Source: an uncultured Ruminococcus sp. (GTDB lineage: Bacteria > Bacillota > Clostridia > Oscillospirales > Acutalibacteraceae). Taken from it: DNA of 64,000 nucleotides. The stretch's first letter is position 1, and every line of letters starts with the position of its first letter. Below the pieces are notes generated by a model. That model made no database searches, was not told where the DNA came from, and saw only the letters and a list, made by a program, of their open reading frames with translations. Shown one piece after another: positions 18,301 to 26,026 of the stretch. Location of the stretch: positions 124,001-188,000 of the forward strand of contig CATXZD010000001.1 of NCBI GenBank assembly GCA_958403905.1, in the 5' to 3' direction. Made by a program: the position numbers and the translations under genes.

Positions 18301-19285
18301 AAAAGGACTGAAAAAAGAGGCTGTCATCGGAGCTGTTCAGGACAGTGAGCAGGTTTTAGTAACTGATGAGGAGCTTGAGCTTATTAACAGGTACACTCGC
18401 AGACAACTTTCAAAGGAAGAGGTTTATGTGTTTTCCGTTGTGCTTTGCGACAACGATATTGACCGCGACGGCGAACGTTTTACTGTTGAATCGCTGTTTG
18501 CGCTTGAAAAGCTCTTTGTCGGCAAGACGGGAATTTTTGATCATAATCCTACGGCAAAAAATCAGACGGCAAGAATTTTTGCCTGTGAAGTTGAAGCCGT
18601 TGACGGAAGAAAAACGGCAACGGGAGATGAGTATTTCAGACTTAAGGCAAGGGCATATCTGCCCGTAAGCGAAAAAAATAGCGAGATTATTCTTGCACTT
18701 GACAGCGGAATTATAAAGGAGGTCAGCGTAGGGTGTGCGGTTGAAGAAGTTTTGTGCAGTATTTGCGGAGAAAAATCAGACATTTGCCCTCACAAAAAGG
18801 GAGAAATTTACGGCTCAAAAGTATGCTGCGGCGAGCTTATCAAACCGTATGACGCCTACGAGTGGAGTTTTGTAGCCGTGCCGTCGCAAAAAGCGGCAGG
18901 GGTTACAAAATCGGCTTATAAAAAAGGAGAAAAAACAGATATGGAAAGTATTTTAAAAAAGCTTGAAACAGGCAGTGCGAGCCTGTCGGGAGAGGAAAGC
19001 AGAAAGCTTTTATCCTACATCTCAACGCTTAAACAGTCGGCAAAGGACGGCGTTTATTACCGCGACAGTCTTACAGTCGACGTGTTAAGACTGTCGGCGT
19101 CCGTGCAGCCCGATATTTCAAGAGAAACAATGGAAAGCGTTGCAAAGACAATGACAGTTGCACAGCTGAGGGAGTTTAAAACTGCCTTTGAGAAAAAGAA
19201 AAACGAAATGCTAACTGCTGTTCCCCAGCTTCACAGCGAAAAAAATAAAAATCGTACCGTTTCAAACGGTCAGTTCAGAATTTAA
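18293..19285 (+). CDS. Prohead protease with C-terminal scaffold-like extension
   Basis: Capsid maturation protease of 330 residues. The ATG at 18293 follows GGAGG. The first 215 residues contain the HK97-type/XkdF-like serine protease core: VFSVVLCDNDIDRDGERF, the histidine in GIFDHNP and the serine in IKEVSVGCAV. A Cys/His cluster (CSIC, CPHKKG, CC) suggests a small zinc-binding insertion. The last 115 residues are helical and charged (ESILKKLETGSASLSGEESR onward), as expected of an internal scaffold fused to the protease. It lies between portal and capsid, the standard place. Confidence 0.8.
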   Translation: MSKKGLKKEAVIGAVQDSEQVLVTDEELELINRYTRRQLSKEEVYVFSVVLCDNDIDRDGERFTVESLFALEKLFVGKTGIFDHNPTAKNQTARIFACEVEAVDGRKTATGDEYFRLKARAYLPVSEKNSEIILALDSGIIKEVSVGCAVEEVLCSICGEKSDICPHKKGEIYGSKVCCGELIKPYDAYEWSFVAVPSQKAAGVTKSAYKKGEKTDMESILKKLETGSASLSGEESRKLLSYISTLKQSAKDGVYYRDSLTVDVLRLSASVQPDISRETMESVAKTMTVAQLREFKTAFEKKKNEMLTAVPQLHSEKNKNRTVSNGQFRI

Positions 19286-19299
19286 CGGAGGTAAATAAT

Positions 19300-19635
19300 A
19301 TGAATGTAAATTTTAACGGCTACGGCGAAAACGTGGCAACCTTTATTGCAGACAATGCGCTTACAGAAGCAGGCGTTCCCGTAAAAATCAGCGCAGACGG
19401 CAAGGTGGCAAAATGCGCCTCGGGCGATTTGTTCTGCGGAATCTGCTTGGGAGTTCGTGACGGCTACGCAACCGTTCAGCTTTCGGGCTATGTAAAAGTA
19501 AAGACAGCGGCAAAGCTTGCGCTTGGCTATACAAAGGTTGCGTCAGGCTCAAGCGGTAAGGTAGCCGCAAGCGACAGCGGCAGAGCATTGCTTGTGGTTG
19601 AGTCAACAACAACCGAAGCAGGAATTATTCTTTAA
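19300..19635 (+). CDS. Capsid decoration (cement) protein
   Basis: Small beta-rich protein of 111 residues, rich in Ala, Gly, Ser and Val, starting after GGAGG. The pattern GVPVKISADGKVAKC, GDLFCGICLGVRDGYATVQL and SGYVKVK resembles the DUF2190-type decoration proteins that sit on capsid surfaces. The position directly before the major capsid gene agrees. The function is inferred from composition and place. Confidence 0.68.
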   Translation: MNVNFNGYGENVATFIADNALTEAGVPVKISADGKVAKCASGDLFCGICLGVRDGYATVQLSGYVKVKTAAKLALGYTKVASGSSGKVAASDSGRALLVVESTTTEAGIIL

Positions 19636-19655
19636 TTTAAGAGGAGGAAAAAATT

Positions 19656-20663
19656 ATGGCAAATTTTGAAAATATTACAATTGAAAAAGGTATGTATCAG
19701 GGCAAAGGCAGTCTTACCGACGTGCTTGAAAGGCTTGACCCGTCTGAAAATTACGAGGGCACTTCGCTTGAAGGACTCGACGCGTTTTCACGTCAGTTAA
19801 AGCGCTTTGACATTAAGGTGAGCGGAAAGGGAAGCGACTGTGTTGAAAAGTTCTTCCAGACGTCAAATTCAGCCGCCCTTTTCCCTGAATACGTCAGCAG
19901 AGCAGTAAGACAGGGTATGGAGCGGGCTGACATTCTCCCGAACCTTGTTGCAACGGTTACGGATATTGATGGTATGGACTACCGCAGCATTGTATCTGCA
20001 CCGACAGAAGACGATAAAACTCTGAAAATTGTCGGCGAGGGTGCGCAGATTCCGCAGACTGTTGTCAAGACAAGAGAAAACCTTGTTAAGCTTCACAAGA
20101 GAGGCAGAATGCTTGTTGCATCTTACGAGGCATTAAGATTTCAGCGCCTTGATTTGTTTACGGTAACACTTAACCAGATTGGCGCATATATTGCAAGGGC
20201 GCAGCTTAAAGACGCAATTGACGTTCTTTTAAACGGTGACGGCAATTCAAATTCAGCCGAAGTTATCAGCACAGGCACAAGCGGAATTGTTGCATACAGC
20301 GACATTTTAAAGCTGTGGTCATCGCTTTCACCGTATGAGCTTAACACAATCCTTGCACCTACTGCCGAAATGCAGAAAATTCTCGCTCTTTCACAGATGC
20401 AGGATTCAAACGCAGGACTTGACTTTCAGGGTACGGGCAAGATGATTACACCGTTGGGCGCAACACTTCTTCACGCTCCCGAAATGACAGATGGCAAAAT
20501 CATAGGCCTTGACAAGAACTGTGCGCTTGAAATGGTGCAGGCAGGCGGAGTTATGACCGACTATGATAAGCTTATTGACCGCCAGCTTGAGCGTGCGGCA
20601 ATTACCTGTACGGCAGGCTTTTCAAAAATCTTTACCGAAGCGTCAAAGGCTCTTTCCTGTTAA
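19656..20663 (+). CDS. Phage major capsid protein (HK97 fold)
   Basis: Main shell protein, 335 residues, with AGGAGG upstream of its ATG; this is the strongest ribosome site in the cassette, as expected for the most abundant product. Recognisable HK97-fold stretches are ADILPNLVATVTDIDGMDYR, the long helix around VKLHKRGRMLVASYEALRFQ (spine), and the C-terminal LDKNCALEMVQAGGVMTDYD. There is no obvious N-terminal delta domain, consistent with scaffold activity in the protease gene. Confidence 0.85.
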   Translation: MANFENITIEKGMYQGKGSLTDVLERLDPSENYEGTSLEGLDAFSRQLKRFDIKVSGKGSDCVEKFFQTSNSAALFPEYVSRAVRQGMERADILPNLVATVTDIDGMDYRSIVSAPTEDDKTLKIVGEGAQIPQTVVKTRENLVKLHKRGRMLVASYEALRFQRLDLFTVTLNQIGAYIARAQLKDAIDVLLNGDGNSNSAEVISTGTSGIVAYSDILKLWSSLSPYELNTILAPTAEMQKILALSQMQDSNAGLDFQGTGKMITPLGATLLHAPEMTDGKIIGLDKNCALEMVQAGGVMTDYDKLIDRQLERAAITCTAGFSKIFTEASKALSC

Positions 20664-20676
20664 GTGAGGTGATTGT

Positions 20677-21033
20677 TTGAACATTGCAAATGTAACTTCA
20701 CGTTTTGCTCTGCTTTCGGGGCTTGACAACAGCGAAATCTACAAATGGAGAACGCTTATTGACGACGCCTGCGATTATGTGAAAGCTATTACAGTAAAGG
20801 ATAATTTAGACGAGAGCGAAACAAGAAAGCTTGAAATGCTTAGCGCTGTTTATGCGCTTAAGCTCTACAGCCTGTGCAATGATGAAAACATAACCTCGTT
20901 TACTGCGGGCGACGTACAAATTACGTCGCCCAAAAGCAGTGAAAACAAAGGCGAGAGGCTGTGGAAAGAATATTCGGAAAAGTACAGTGAGCTTATTGAT
21001 ACAAAAGAATTTTTGTTCGGCAGGGTGATTTAA
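20677..21033 (+). CDS. Head-tail connector protein
   Basis: Helical protein of 118 residues beginning with TTG after a GTGAGGTG site. It lies directly after the capsid gene, and its helical composition and size fit the gp6/XkdH-like connector that docks below the portal. No single motif is diagnostic. The stop TAA overlaps the next ATG by one base. Confidence 0.6.
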   Translation: MNIANVTSRFALLSGLDNSEIYKWRTLIDDACDYVKAITVKDNLDESETRKLEMLSAVYALKLYSLCNDENITSFTAGDVQITSPKSSENKGERLWKEYSEKYSELIDTKEFLFGRVI

Positions 21034-21389
21034 TGAGTATAATTGCGGCTGTCGGAGAAACAATAAAGAGATACGGTTGCAGTGTAAAGCTTGTAACCGG
21101 TGAAAAGACAGTAAATACAAAGGCTTTTGTTGAACCCCTCCGCTATAAAAACAAGGTGTACGTTGGCGGTCAGTATCACCGTTTGGGATTTAAGAGAAGT
21201 GAAAAGTATCTTTACATCGGTTCACCCGAATTTAAGCTTTCGGAAAACTTAACCGTAATAGAAATGAACGGTCAAAAATATATTGTTAAGAGATGCGAAA
21301 CATATTATGCAGACGACCGCTCTGTTTATGTCTGGGCAATTTTACTGCCTTATGGCACAGCACTGGAGGATGATTATGAATCAGATTGA
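21033..21389 (+). CDS. Putative head-closure protein
   Basis: Protein of 118 residues, predicted mostly beta-strand (GCSVKLVTGEKTVNTKAF, KSEKYLYIG-like stretches, VIEMNGQKYIVKRCETYY). The size, position and strand pattern match head-closure or stopper proteins of siphophage/myophage connectors. It overlaps the preceding gene by one base and the next by 14 bases. The assignment is by position. Confidence 0.55.
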   Translation: MSIIAAVGETIKRYGCSVKLVTGEKTVNTKAFVEPLRYKNKVYVGGQYHRLGFKRSEKYLYIGSPEFKLSENLTVIEMNGQKYIVKRCETYYADDRSVYVWAILLPYGTALEDDYESD

Positions 21390-21816
21390 AAAACAACTTG
21401 ACCGAATTATTGCTGCTCTTAAATTAAACGAAGAGTTAAAATCGGTGAGATTTGTAAGGGAGTACGGCTCGCACAATGTTGAAAACCCGATAAGCGGTTT
21501 GCTTGCCGTTGTGTCTGTTACTGATACATCGCTTTCAAAAAGCTATATCGGAGGCTATCTTTCTTCAACAATAAAGGGGGACAGCTATGCGGCTAAAGTT
21601 GAAATCAGAGTGTACGCTCCTGCAACTGAGAACGGCAGCGGTTTGTCGGAAATTGTAAGCGAACTGCTTACAGGGCTTAAAAAGGCAGACAGGCAGAAGA
21701 TTATTGTTGAGTCGGACGCCTCTCCGATTGCTTTTGACGCAGATATGAACGCAATTTATCGCACTGTGCATTTTGAAATTGAATTTTGTCTTTGTGAGGA
21801 GGGACAGCGTGGCTGA
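21376..21816 (+). CDS. Putative tail terminator / minor tail protein
   Basis: Protein of 146 residues. The chosen ATG at 21376 is seven bases after GGAGG. It has a helical N-terminus (MNQIEKQLDRIIAALKLNEE) and then alternating strands (GLLAVVSVTDTSLSKSYIGG, AAKVEIRVYAPATENGSG, TVHFEIEFCL). This alpha/beta layout and the place before the tube-like gene fit a tail terminator (XkdJ-like). It is not recognised from sequence alone. Confidence 0.5.
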   Translation: MNQIEKQLDRIIAALKLNEELKSVRFVREYGSHNVENPISGLLAVVSVTDTSLSKSYIGGYLSSTIKGDSYAAKVEIRVYAPATENGSGLSEIVSELLTGLKKADRQKIIVESDASPIAFDADMNAIYRTVHFEIEFCLCEEGQRG

Positions 21817-22174
21817 TTTTGCATTTGAAAAGGGTGACGATATTACAATTAGACTCAACGGAAAAATTATAGGCGGAGTTAAAAAGGCAAGGTGTAACGT
21901 TGAAAATACTTTTTACGATATTACACAGCTTCTTACCGACGTCCCTGTAAAGAGAATAACGGGAAAAGTATACAAAATTGAGCTTGTTATGAACAACGCA
22001 GGCAAGCTTGAATTTTTGCAGCAACAGAGCTTTGAACGGCTTGAGATATTTAACACAAACAAGATTGTTACTTATTCAGACTGCTTTGTGTCAGACGTTA
22101 CTGCAAATATAAGTGCAAAGAACGCTGTTGAATACACCGTGAAAATTACCGCACGCGAAAGGAGAGAAATATGA
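21809..22174 (+). CDS. Putative tail tube protein
   Basis: Beta-rich protein of 121 residues. The GTG at 21809 follows GAGGAGGG and overlaps the previous stop. Segments such as DITIRLNGKIIGGVKKARCN, KVYKIELVMNN and VEYTVKITARERR resemble the small two-sheet tube proteins of contractile tails. It is the only tube candidate, and no sheath gene precedes it. Its stop overlaps the next ATG (ATGA). Confidence 0.5.
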   Translation: MADFAFEKGDDITIRLNGKIIGGVKKARCNVENTFYDITQLLTDVPVKRITGKVYKIELVMNNAGKLEFLQQQSFERLEIFNTNKIVTYSDCFVSDVTANISAKNAVEYTVKITARERREI

Positions 22175-22317
22175 CGGAAATTAATCAGGCTTTGCTTAGT
22201 ACTGCCGAAAAATACACGCAGGGCGTTGACGTTGAAAATATGAGCGAACTGCTTGAACAGGAAAGCAGAAGATACAGCACAAGGCTTGTTGAGGAAGAGG
22301 AGGCAAGACTTAGATGA
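22171..22317 (+). CDS. 48-residue protein at the position of the tail chaperone/tape-measure genes
   Basis: A short gene with GGAGAG upstream and ATGA overlaps on both sides, which is strong evidence that it is translated. The product is helical, acidic and charged (LLEQESRRYSTRLVEEEEAR). In PBSX-like tails this interval holds a tail-assembly chaperone and a tape-measure gene of several kilobases; here there are only these 147 bases. It may be a remnant of the chaperone or a dedicated short spacer. Function unknown. Confidence 0.72.
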   Translation: MTEINQALLSTAEKYTQGVDVENMSELLEQESRRYSTRLVEEEEARLR

Positions 22318-22829
22318 AGCTTGTACCGATGAGATTTAAGGGAGTGCAGTGGCACCATAACCCGAAAGAGATTGTTTTTGAATGTGACAAAAGCGTTAAG
22401 GAGCTTAACTCGCCGAACGGCACCTCGTACATACAGAATATGGGAAGAAAAAATATGATAATAAGCGGAACAGGCGAACTGTACGGAACAGACTGTCTTG
22501 AACAGTTTGACAGACTTCTTTCACTTTTCAGACAGGGCGGACAAGGTGTGCTTGCAATACCGAAAATTACTCCTGTTTATGCAGTGTTTGAAAGCCTTAA
22601 AATTAAGGGTGAGCCAAAACCCGACGTGCTTGAATACAGCTTTGTATTCAGAGAGGTTATGGAGAAAAAACAGAAGGATAAAACAGAAGTTTATACAGCC
22701 GAAGAGGGAGAATGTCTGTGGGATATTTCATATAAATTTGAAGTGCCGATTGATACTCTTGTAAGGCTTAATCCGAGCATAAAACGTCCCGATATTTCTC
22801 TTGACGGAAGGGTGGTAAAGCTTTGCTGA
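22314..22829 (+). CDS. LysM-domain tail protein (XkdP-like)
   Basis: Protein of 171 residues. The first 115 residues (FKGVQWHHNPKEIVFECDKS, TSYIQNMGRKNMIISGTGEL) form the phage part found in XkdP-like proteins near the tube end. The last 55 residues are a LysM domain (ECLWDISYKFEVPIDTLVRL and NPSIKRPD) that binds peptidoglycan or glycan. The ATG overlaps the preceding stop (ATGA). It normally follows the tape-measure gene. Confidence 0.82.
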   Translation: MKLVPMRFKGVQWHHNPKEIVFECDKSVKELNSPNGTSYIQNMGRKNMIISGTGELYGTDCLEQFDRLLSLFRQGGQGVLAIPKITPVYAVFESLKIKGEPKPDVLEYSFVFREVMEKKQKDKTEVYTAEEGECLWDISYKFEVPIDTLVRLNPSIKRPDISLDGRVVKLC

Positions 22830-23758
22830 ATTTTTTGGTTACATACACTGACAAAACTGAAAAGTACCTTGACGATGTGCTGACGGTTATTTTTAATGCT
22901 GATGTTGAGGTGCCTGCCGACGATTTGACAATAACAATTCCGTATGATGAGAAAATAAGCGAAAACGCTGATTTTATTACGGCTTTTCTTGATGAAAAAA
23001 CGGTGTTTAAAGGTCAGATTGACGAGATTATCGGAATTAAAAGTACTGACGGAGCAATTACGAAAATTACGGCGAGAAGTCCGTCGGCGTTTTTGCTTGA
23101 CAATGAAGCCGAACCTCTTACATATATTAATCCCTCTGCCGATTTTATTTTCAACAGGCATTTAAAACCGTTTGGACTGACGGAATATTACGCAGATGAC
23201 GTTCCCTTCTTCGGCACTCTTAAAATTGACAAAGGTATGACTCACTGGCAAGTGTTCAGGAACTTCTGCATTAACCGCTACGGCGCTGTGCCCAGAATTA
23301 CAGGAAACGGCAAGGTTTATTTTAACGGCAATGAAAGCGGTGAAACGATATTTTTCGGAAAAAGCGGAATTGATTACACGGCTGTAAGAGAAAGCAAAAG
23401 GCGGTTTAAGCTGATTACCGAGGTAAAGCTAAAGCTTACCGAGTCGGGAACATACGGCGGAAGCATAAAAAATGAAAATCCTGAATGCAGAAGTATTGAG
23501 CGTGTGCGCTATGTAAACGCAACTTCGGACAAAACCACGATTCAGACCGCCGACAATATTATCAGCAAAAGCAACAGCGACAGCTATTCAATTGCACTTG
23601 AATGCGTTGGCTGTCTTATTGAAAGCATTGGCAGATCTGCCGTTTTGAATGATGATATGTTTGGGGAAATTGAAAATCTTACCGTCAGAAAAATAAGATA
23701 TACTGTCGGAAGTGACGGTGAAAAAACAACTGTTACGCTTGGAAAGGAGAGATTTTGA
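22823..23758 (+). CDS. Baseplate hub protein (XkdQ / late control D-like)
   Basis: Protein of 311 residues starting with TTG seven bases inside the LysM gene. The sequence (VLTVIFNADVEVPADDLTIT, VFKGQIDEIIGI, GMTHWQVFRNFCINRYG, GKVYFNG) matches the XkdQ/gpD/gp27-like hub proteins that form the ring between tube and spike. The length fits XkdQ (about 320). It belongs to the contractile-tail baseplate set, although no sheath gene is found here. Confidence 0.75.
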   Translation: MLNFLVTYTDKTEKYLDDVLTVIFNADVEVPADDLTITIPYDEKISENADFITAFLDEKTVFKGQIDEIIGIKSTDGAITKITARSPSAFLLDNEAEPLTYINPSADFIFNRHLKPFGLTEYYADDVPFFGTLKIDKGMTHWQVFRNFCINRYGAVPRITGNGKVYFNGNESGETIFFGKSGIDYTAVRESKRRFKLITEVKLKLTESGTYGGSIKNENPECRSIERVRYVNATSDKTTIQTADNIISKSNSDSYSIALECVGCLIESIGRSAVLNDDMFGEIENLTVRKIRYTVGSDGEKTTVTLGKERF

Positions 23759-24096
23759 TGTGGCTGATGAACTACATAACAAAAAATTCCCTTGCTTCAC
23801 CAAATGCGGTTAAGGGAAACGTAAATAAAAATGATAAGGACGGCACTGCGGTTGTATCCTCGGGCGAGCACAAAAGGCTTAAATCCTGTTTTCCGTACGG
23901 TATAATAAGCGTTCCGCCTACGGGAGAACGTGCAGTAGTGCTTCCGCTTGAGGACGGAGAAGTGAATCTCGGAGTGATTGCAGAAAGTTCAAACCTAAAC
24001 GAGGGCGAGCTTATGCTTTACTCAAAGGGCGGAGCTTCAATTGTTCTGAAAAATGACGGCAGGGTGCTTGTAAACGGACAGGAGCTGTCGTTATGA
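23758..24096 (+). CDS. Baseplate spike / gpV-like OB-fold protein
   Basis: Protein of 112 residues. The ATG at 23758 overlaps the previous stop (TGATG) after GGAAAGGAG. The OB-fold pattern of baseplate spike proteins is visible: AVKGNVNKNDKDGTAVVSSG, SVPPTGERAVVLPLEDGEVN and LGVIAESSNL, ending in a short beta stretch (SIVLKNDGRVLVNGQELSL). It lacks the long beta-helical needle of larger spikes. Confidence 0.68.
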   Translation: MWLMNYITKNSLASPNAVKGNVNKNDKDGTAVVSSGEHKRLKSCFPYGIISVPPTGERAVVLPLEDGEVNLGVIAESSNLNEGELMLYSKGGASIVLKNDGRVLVNGQELSL

Positions 24097-24434
24097 CAGA
24101 CGTAAAAATCAAAAACGGTGACGCTGTTGTTGACAGCACAGGCAGATATGAAATGATTTGCGGCAAGGACGCGCTTTTTCAGCGCGCTGAAATTTGTATC
24201 GGAGCAAGGCTCGGAGGGTTTATTTATGACCGTCAGACAGGCTCAGATATAAGAAGTATAGACGCAGAAAGCAACCTTGCAAAGGAAAACGCAGAGCTTG
24301 TAATTAACGAGGCTCTTGCGCAGTTTGAAAATACCCAGGCCGTAGTTACAGAGTACGGCGATGTTGTTAAGCTTACAATTACAATAGGCGATGAAAGCCG
24401 AAATACGGAGGTGCATTTATACGGAAACATATAA
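24093..24434 (+). CDS. gp25/XkdS-like baseplate wedge protein
   Basis: Protein of 113 residues overlapping the spike gene by ATGA. GGFIYDRQTGSDI, LAKENAELVINEALAQFE and VVKLTITIGDE match the gpW/gp25 lysozyme-like fold (XkdS) that starts sheath assembly in contractile tails. Its presence without a sheath gene is notable. The end overlaps the next gene. Confidence 0.72.
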   Translation: MTDVKIKNGDAVVDSTGRYEMICGKDALFQRAEICIGARLGGFIYDRQTGSDIRSIDAESNLAKENAELVINEALAQFENTQAVVTEYGDVVKLTITIGDESRNTEVHLYGNI

Positions 24435-25479
24435 CGAAATTTATCAGAGAATGAAAAACAAATATTGTCAGGAGAGCGAAACAGAGCTTGATGAAAAAAG
24501 CGATGTTGCAATAAGACTTAAAGTACTTGCGGGTGAAATCTATAACGCTCATGTAAACTTTGAATGGCTCAAAAATCAGATGTTTGCAGATACCGCAAGC
24601 GGAGAATACCTTGACTACATCGCAAAACAGCGTGGACTTGAGCGCAAAAAAGCATTAAAGGCGCAGGGTGAAATATTATTTAGCATTTCGCAGGCGGTTG
24701 ACCACAATATTATTATTCCCATAGGAACAGTTGTGGCTACCGACAACAGCTCTCCGATAAGATTCTGCACAACCGAGGAGGGCGAAATTTCCGCAGGAAA
24801 CACGCTTGTAAGCCTTTATGCAGAGGCGGTTAATCCGGGACAATCCGGAAATGTCAAAAAGAATAGGGCAACGGTAGGTGTAAGTGTTCCTACTGAAATT
24901 GAAACGGTAAAAAATCCCGTTGATTTTTCCGGCGGTGAGGATGAAGAAACCGATAATGAACTTCGTGAGCGCATACGAAGTACGTTTATAAATCAGCCGA
25001 ACGGAACAAACAAGGCATATTACGAAAACCTTGCTTTGACTGTTGAGGGAATTGCAAAAGCGTCGGCTGTTGCAAAAGTGAGAGGTGCAGGTACAGTAAA
25101 CCTGTACGTTTGTTCAAGCAACGGAAGCGCCGACAGTAGTGCAATTGCAAAGCTTCAGACGATTGTGAATAAGGAGCGTGAGCTTAATGTTGACGTTAAG
25201 GTGTACAACGCTGTATCGGTAAGCTATGACATTGCAGTTACGGTTACAGCCAAAAACGGTTACTCGGAGTCAGAGGTTAAACAAGCTTGCAAAACAGCAT
25301 TTGAAAAATATATCAACTCAATCCCGATTGGCGGTAAGTTTTATCTTTCAGAATTAGGCAAGGCTCTTTTGGAAACCGAATGTATTGAAAATTACGAATA
25401 CGATACGGGTATGCAGAACAAAACGCTTGCTTCTTCACAGCGCTTTAAATCAGGCACTGAGGAAATCAGGGTGGTATAA
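24391..25479 (+). CDS. Baseplate protein J / XkdT
   Basis: Protein of up to 362 residues of the gpJ/XkdT baseplate family. The signature region is FADTASGEYLDYIAKQRGLE and, later, EETDNELRERIRSTF, followed by EGIAKASAVAKVRGAGTVNL. The true start is uncertain. The ATG at 24391 has a weak ribosome site and would overlap gp25 by 44 bases. A good CGGAGG at 24405 is followed only by ATT, TAT and ACG codons in this frame, so a rare start codon is possible. Confidence 0.82.
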   Translation: MKAEIRRCIYTETYNEIYQRMKNKYCQESETELDEKSDVAIRLKVLAGEIYNAHVNFEWLKNQMFADTASGEYLDYIAKQRGLERKKALKAQGEILFSISQAVDHNIIIPIGTVVATDNSSPIRFCTTEEGEISAGNTLVSLYAEAVNPGQSGNVKKNRATVGVSVPTEIETVKNPVDFSGGEDEETDNELRERIRSTFINQPNGTNKAYYENLALTVEGIAKASAVAKVRGAGTVNLYVCSSNGSADSSAIAKLQTIVNKERELNVDVKVYNAVSVSYDIAVTVTAKNGYSESEVKQACKTAFEKYINSIPIGGKFYLSELGKALLETECIENYEYDTGMQNKTLASSQRFKSGTEEIRVV

Positions 25480-25952
25480 TGAGCAGTTACGATTCAATGA
25501 AGGACAAGCTAAATGCTGTTGGAATTTACAGTATTGATGAAAACTCAAACATATCAAAAGAGCTTGTTGCCTGCGCCGAAGGGCTTGACGGACTGTTTGA
25601 TAATCTTGACGCTATGACAAAGGAATACTATATTGAAACGGCAGATGATTACGGAATTTTACGCAGAGAAAAATTTCTCGGCAAGGAAAAAACGGAGTAT
25701 TCAATCGAAAAACGAAGAGAAATGCTTGAATTACAGGAGCAGAATATGGGCGAAAAATTTACTCCTGACGCTTTTTCTGATATACTAAAAAGTTGTGGTC
25801 TGACGGACTTTTCATTTGTTGAGCAACCGACAAACTTTAAACTGACGGTCAACATAAACGATACGCTTACAAATGAGCAGAAAAAGATTGTGACAGAAAG
25901 GATAAACCTTGAGTTTCCTTTGCATCTGATTTTAGAAATTAATTTTTTATAA
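25479..25952 (+). CDS. Baseplate/tail protein gpI / XkdU-like
   Basis: Protein of 157 residues overlapping the XkdT stop by one base (TAATG). The layout SMKDKLNAVGIYSIDENSNI, then TADDYGILRREKFLGKEKTE and the C-terminal strand region FKLTVNINDTLTNEQKK, fits XkdU (DUF2313). It is the last gene of the cassette. No fibre (XkdV), holin or endolysin gene follows; a terminator follows directly. Confidence 0.72.
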   Translation: MSSYDSMKDKLNAVGIYSIDENSNISKELVACAEGLDGLFDNLDAMTKEYYIETADDYGILRREKFLGKEKTEYSIEKRREMLELQEQNMGEKFTPDAFSDILKSCGLTDFSFVEQPTNFKLTVNINDTLTNEQKKIVTERINLEFPLHLILEINFL

Positions 25953-25964
25953 TAAATTTTGCAA

Positions 25965-26012
25965 ATAAAAGCCGCAGAGTGCCATTATTTAAGCACTCTG
26001 CGGTTTGATTTA
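25965..26012. terminator. Terminator after the phage-derived cassette
   Basis: A 12-base arm GCCGCAGAGTGC (25971-25982) pairs with GCACTCTGCGGT (25993-26004). TTGATTTATTT follows on the plus strand and TTTTATTTG on the minus strand. It can end both the cassette and the convergent zinc-ribbon gene. Confidence 0.85.
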
Positions 26013-26026
26013 TTTGTGTGATTCTG

